Shown: positions 62,197-64,000 of the stretch, one piece after another
Position numbering within the stretch: position 1 is the first letter of the stretch
Layout: every line of letters begins with the position of its first letter
Assembly: GCA_013003715.1 (NCBI GenBank)
Contig: JABDIN010000027.1
Span: 86,942 to 150,941, forward strand
Source of the DNA: Desulfobacteraceae bacterium
GTDB taxonomy: Bacteria > Desulfobacterota > Desulfobacteria > Desulfobacterales > Desulfosarcinaceae
DNA length: 64,000 bases
Direction of reading: 5' to 3'
Program-made: the position numbers and the translations under genes
Notes under the pieces: model-generated
Told to the model about the DNA's origin: nothing
The model's database searches: none
The model's input: only the letters and a program-made list of their open reading frames with translations

Positions 62197-64000
62197 ATGA
62201 CTGACACTGAAAATCAACAAACAAAAAACATTGATACGAGCAACAAAATCAACACAGACACCATTTCTGATCAGGAACAATCCGCTCAAGTACAAAACAT
62301 CGAGCAGATAACACTTTCAATTCCCGAGCAGAATCAAAACCACCAGGTACAGGTATCACCCGGAATGGAAATTCGTGTTGATTTTGATCTCGATCAAATT
62401 ACCATTGAACAAAATGCTCAGGATCTTTTGCTCCACTTTAATGACGGCGGCACCATAACACTACAGAATTTTACCTCCTTGACGGAAGGAAACCGGCCAC
62501 CGTTTATCATGCTCGAGGATGGAACTGTTTTGACCGCAGAAGCGATTCTCGCGTCCCTGGAAACCGAAGAAGTCGAACCCGCGGCCGGTGAAGGCAACCA
62601 GAGTGGTGGTGCCGGTCAGTACGAAGACGATCCCGGTTCGATATTGGAAGGTATCAACAAGCTGGACGGATTGGATTTCGCCCAACCCCAAGGGAGAGAA
62701 ACACCGGAAATTCAGGCGCTTTCCCCAAATACGGAATCCCTTGCAATTGATATCGATGTAATTGATGTCGGCGCAACCCGGGACAATACCCCAACCATCA
62801 ATGGGTCCTCTGTACCCGGCGCCACCGTCATCGTTGAAGTCGGCGGTGTAACAATGGCCACAACCGCCGGTCCTGACGGGCGTTGGTCGGTAACCATACC
62901 CGATGGCAGTCCGCTGCCGGATGGATCCTACACCATCACCGGTACCGCAACAGACGAAGACGGCAACATTTCAACAGATATAGGGCGACTGGAAGTCGAT
63001 ACCATCGCCTTGGCCGAAATCACCATTGATCCCGACATTACACCGGACGATATCATCAACGCCGCGGAAGAAGGCACCAATATCGCAATTACCGGCACTG
63101 TTGGCGGAGACGTGTCCGACGGCGACATCGTCACCCTCACCGTCAACGGCAATACATATACAGGACCGGTATCCAGCGGCAGATTCAACATCGACGTACC
63201 CGGTAGTGCCCTTACCGCCGACACCGACAATACCATCGAAGCCAGTGTCACCGGCACCGATCAATTGGGAAACACCGCCACCGCCACCGATACCGAGTCC
63301 TATGGATTCGACACCACTCTGCCTACCGCTTCAATTACGCTCGATGCCGACATCACTGCAGATGATCTCATCGATGCGGCCGAAGAAGGCACTGATATCG
63401 CCATCACCGGTACCGTGGGCGGTGATGTACAGGACGGTGACATCGTAACACTTACCATAAATGGCGGAACATATACCGGCCCGGTTTCCGGCGGCACCTT
63501 CAGTATCAACGTTCCCGGCAGTGAACTCGCAGCAGATCCGGATACCACCATAAATGCCAGCGTCACCACCACCGATGACGTCGGAAATTCCGCCACCGCA
63601 AGCGATTCCGAAGGTTATAGTGTGGATGATGCACCAGTTGCTAATGCCGATACCATCACCGTGGATGAAGACAGCTCCGTCAGCGGCGATCTGTCCACCA
63701 ATGACACCCCTTCGGGTGACGGTGGAAATGTATGGTCCTTAAATACCGGCGCCGGTCACGGCACAGCAGTGGTAAATCCCGACGGCACCTATACCTATAC
63801 ACCCGATCCCGACTACAACGGACCGGACAATTTCACCTACACCATCACCGACGCGGATGGGGATACATCCATGGCTACCGTGACCATCGGTGTCAACCCG
63901 GTCAACGATGCCGCCACGGTCAGCAGTGCCAGTGAAGTGCTCTCCGAGACCAACGCTCCGGTCTCCACCAGCGGCACCCTCACCAGCACCGATGTGGACA
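62197..64000 (+). CDS. Giant repeat adhesin, LapA-like (5' part, runs off the window)
   Basis: The frame opens at ATG 62197 (AGGAG five bases upstream) and stays open to the edge, 601 codons. Residues 1-160 form a LapA-type N-terminal retention module, acidic and Gln/Asn-rich, with the candidate LapG site P128-A129-A130-G131 and the trailing GAGQYEDDPGSILEGINKL. From about 190 the protein is Ig-like/VCBS repeats: two about 103-residue near-copies at 273-371 and 377-474 (ITGTVGGDVSDGDIVTLTVN), then a cadherin-like unit (PDYNGPDNFTYTITDADGD). It should be exported by the adjacent type I system. Confidence 0.9.
   Translation, partial: MTDTENQQTKNIDTSNKINTDTISDQEQSAQVQNIEQITLSIPEQNQNHQVQVSPGMEIRVDFDLDQITIEQNAQDLLLHFNDGGTITLQNFTSLTEGNRPPFIMLEDGTVLTAEAILASLETEEVEPAAGEGNQSGGAGQYEDDPGSILEGINKLDGLDFAQPQGRETPEIQALSPNTESLAIDIDVIDVGATRDNTPTINGSSVPGATVIVEVGGVTMATTAGPDGRWSVTIPDGSPLPDGSYTITGTATDEDGNISTDIGRLEVDTIALAEITIDPDITPDDIINAAEEGTNIAITGTVGGDVSDGDIVTLTVNGNTYTGPVSSGRFNIDVPGSALTADTDNTIEASVTGTDQLGNTATATDTESYGFDTTLPTASITLDADITADDLIDAAEEGTDIAITGTVGGDVQDGDIVTLTINGGTYTGPVSGGTFSINVPGSELAADPDTTINASVTTTDDVGNSATASDSEGYSVDDAPVANADTITVDEDSSVSGDLSTNDTPSGDGGNVWSLNTGAGHGTAVVNPDGTYTYTPDPDYNGPDNFTYTITDADGDTSMATVTIGVNPVNDAATVSSASEVLSETNAPVSTSGTLTSTDVD

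Noticed and set aside
1..64000. tRNA, rRNA, CRISPR arrays, prophage or complete insertion sequences
   Set aside because: None could be supported on either strand.

Overview
The window reads as chromosomal DNA of a Gram-negative, free-living bacterium. Tightly packed genes, two-component systems of deltaproteobacterial flavour, a CxxC-type PAS kinase, a LexA/ImuB/DnaE2 set and a type I secretion adhesin locus all fit a Desulfobacterota (Desulfobacteraceae/Desulfosarcina-like) organism. That assignment is inference from gene content; no rRNA or tRNA gene is present to anchor it, and I see no CRISPR array, prophage or complete insertion sequence.

Layout. 1-12 kb is a long minus-strand series: isoprenylcysteine-methyltransferase-like protein, P1 peptidase, then a peptide ABC transporter set (binding protein, terminator, two permeases, an M20 amidohydrolase, two ATPases), panE, panB, nth and the start of xthA. 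12-15 kb has an EamA exporter, a dienoyl-CoA-isomerase-like crotonase and a flavin oxidoreductase. 15.4-22.5 kb is a damage-inducible mutagenesis cassette (lexA, DUF72, catalytically dead ImuB-like Y-family protein, dnaE2) interrupted by a four-helix-bundle gene set in inverted and direct repeats. 22.7-31.9 kb is housekeeping: thioesterase, J-domain protein, pepD, inositol-phosphatase-like protein, zinc ribbon, and an RR-HK-HtrA envelope-stress set. 31.9-41.2 kb holds yqeY, cutA, small unknowns, a PAS kinase/LuxR regulator pair, an XPD-like helicase, a monooxygenase-fold protein and an aldo/keto reductase. 41.7-44.3 kb is a single gene fusing a GcvT aminomethyltransferase to a serine hydroxymethyltransferase. 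44.5-50.1 kb is a PspA-like/VWA/two-component module.

50.8-64 kb is the most striking region: a Lap-type cell-surface adhesin system. It has a type I ABC exporter, an HlyD adaptor, a LapG-type periplasmic cysteine protease, a TolC pore fused to calcium-binding TSP3 repeats and an OmpA peptidoglycan anchor, a sigma-54 response regulator, and a giant repeat adhesin that runs off the window and carries a Pro-Ala-Ala-Gly candidate LapG site. No LapD (GGDEF/EAL) gene is in the locus. The gene 14 bp downstream of lapG encodes instead a two-TM sensor with a PAS domain and an HD-GYP domain that has lost its metal ligands but kept GYP. I propose it replaces LapD as the c-di-GMP-reading partner of LapG.

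A second hidden structure is a 150-151 bp intergenic repeat with about 21 bp inverted ends, present three times (2217-2367, 41418-41568, 60201-60350). One copy supplies the last codons and stop of panE.
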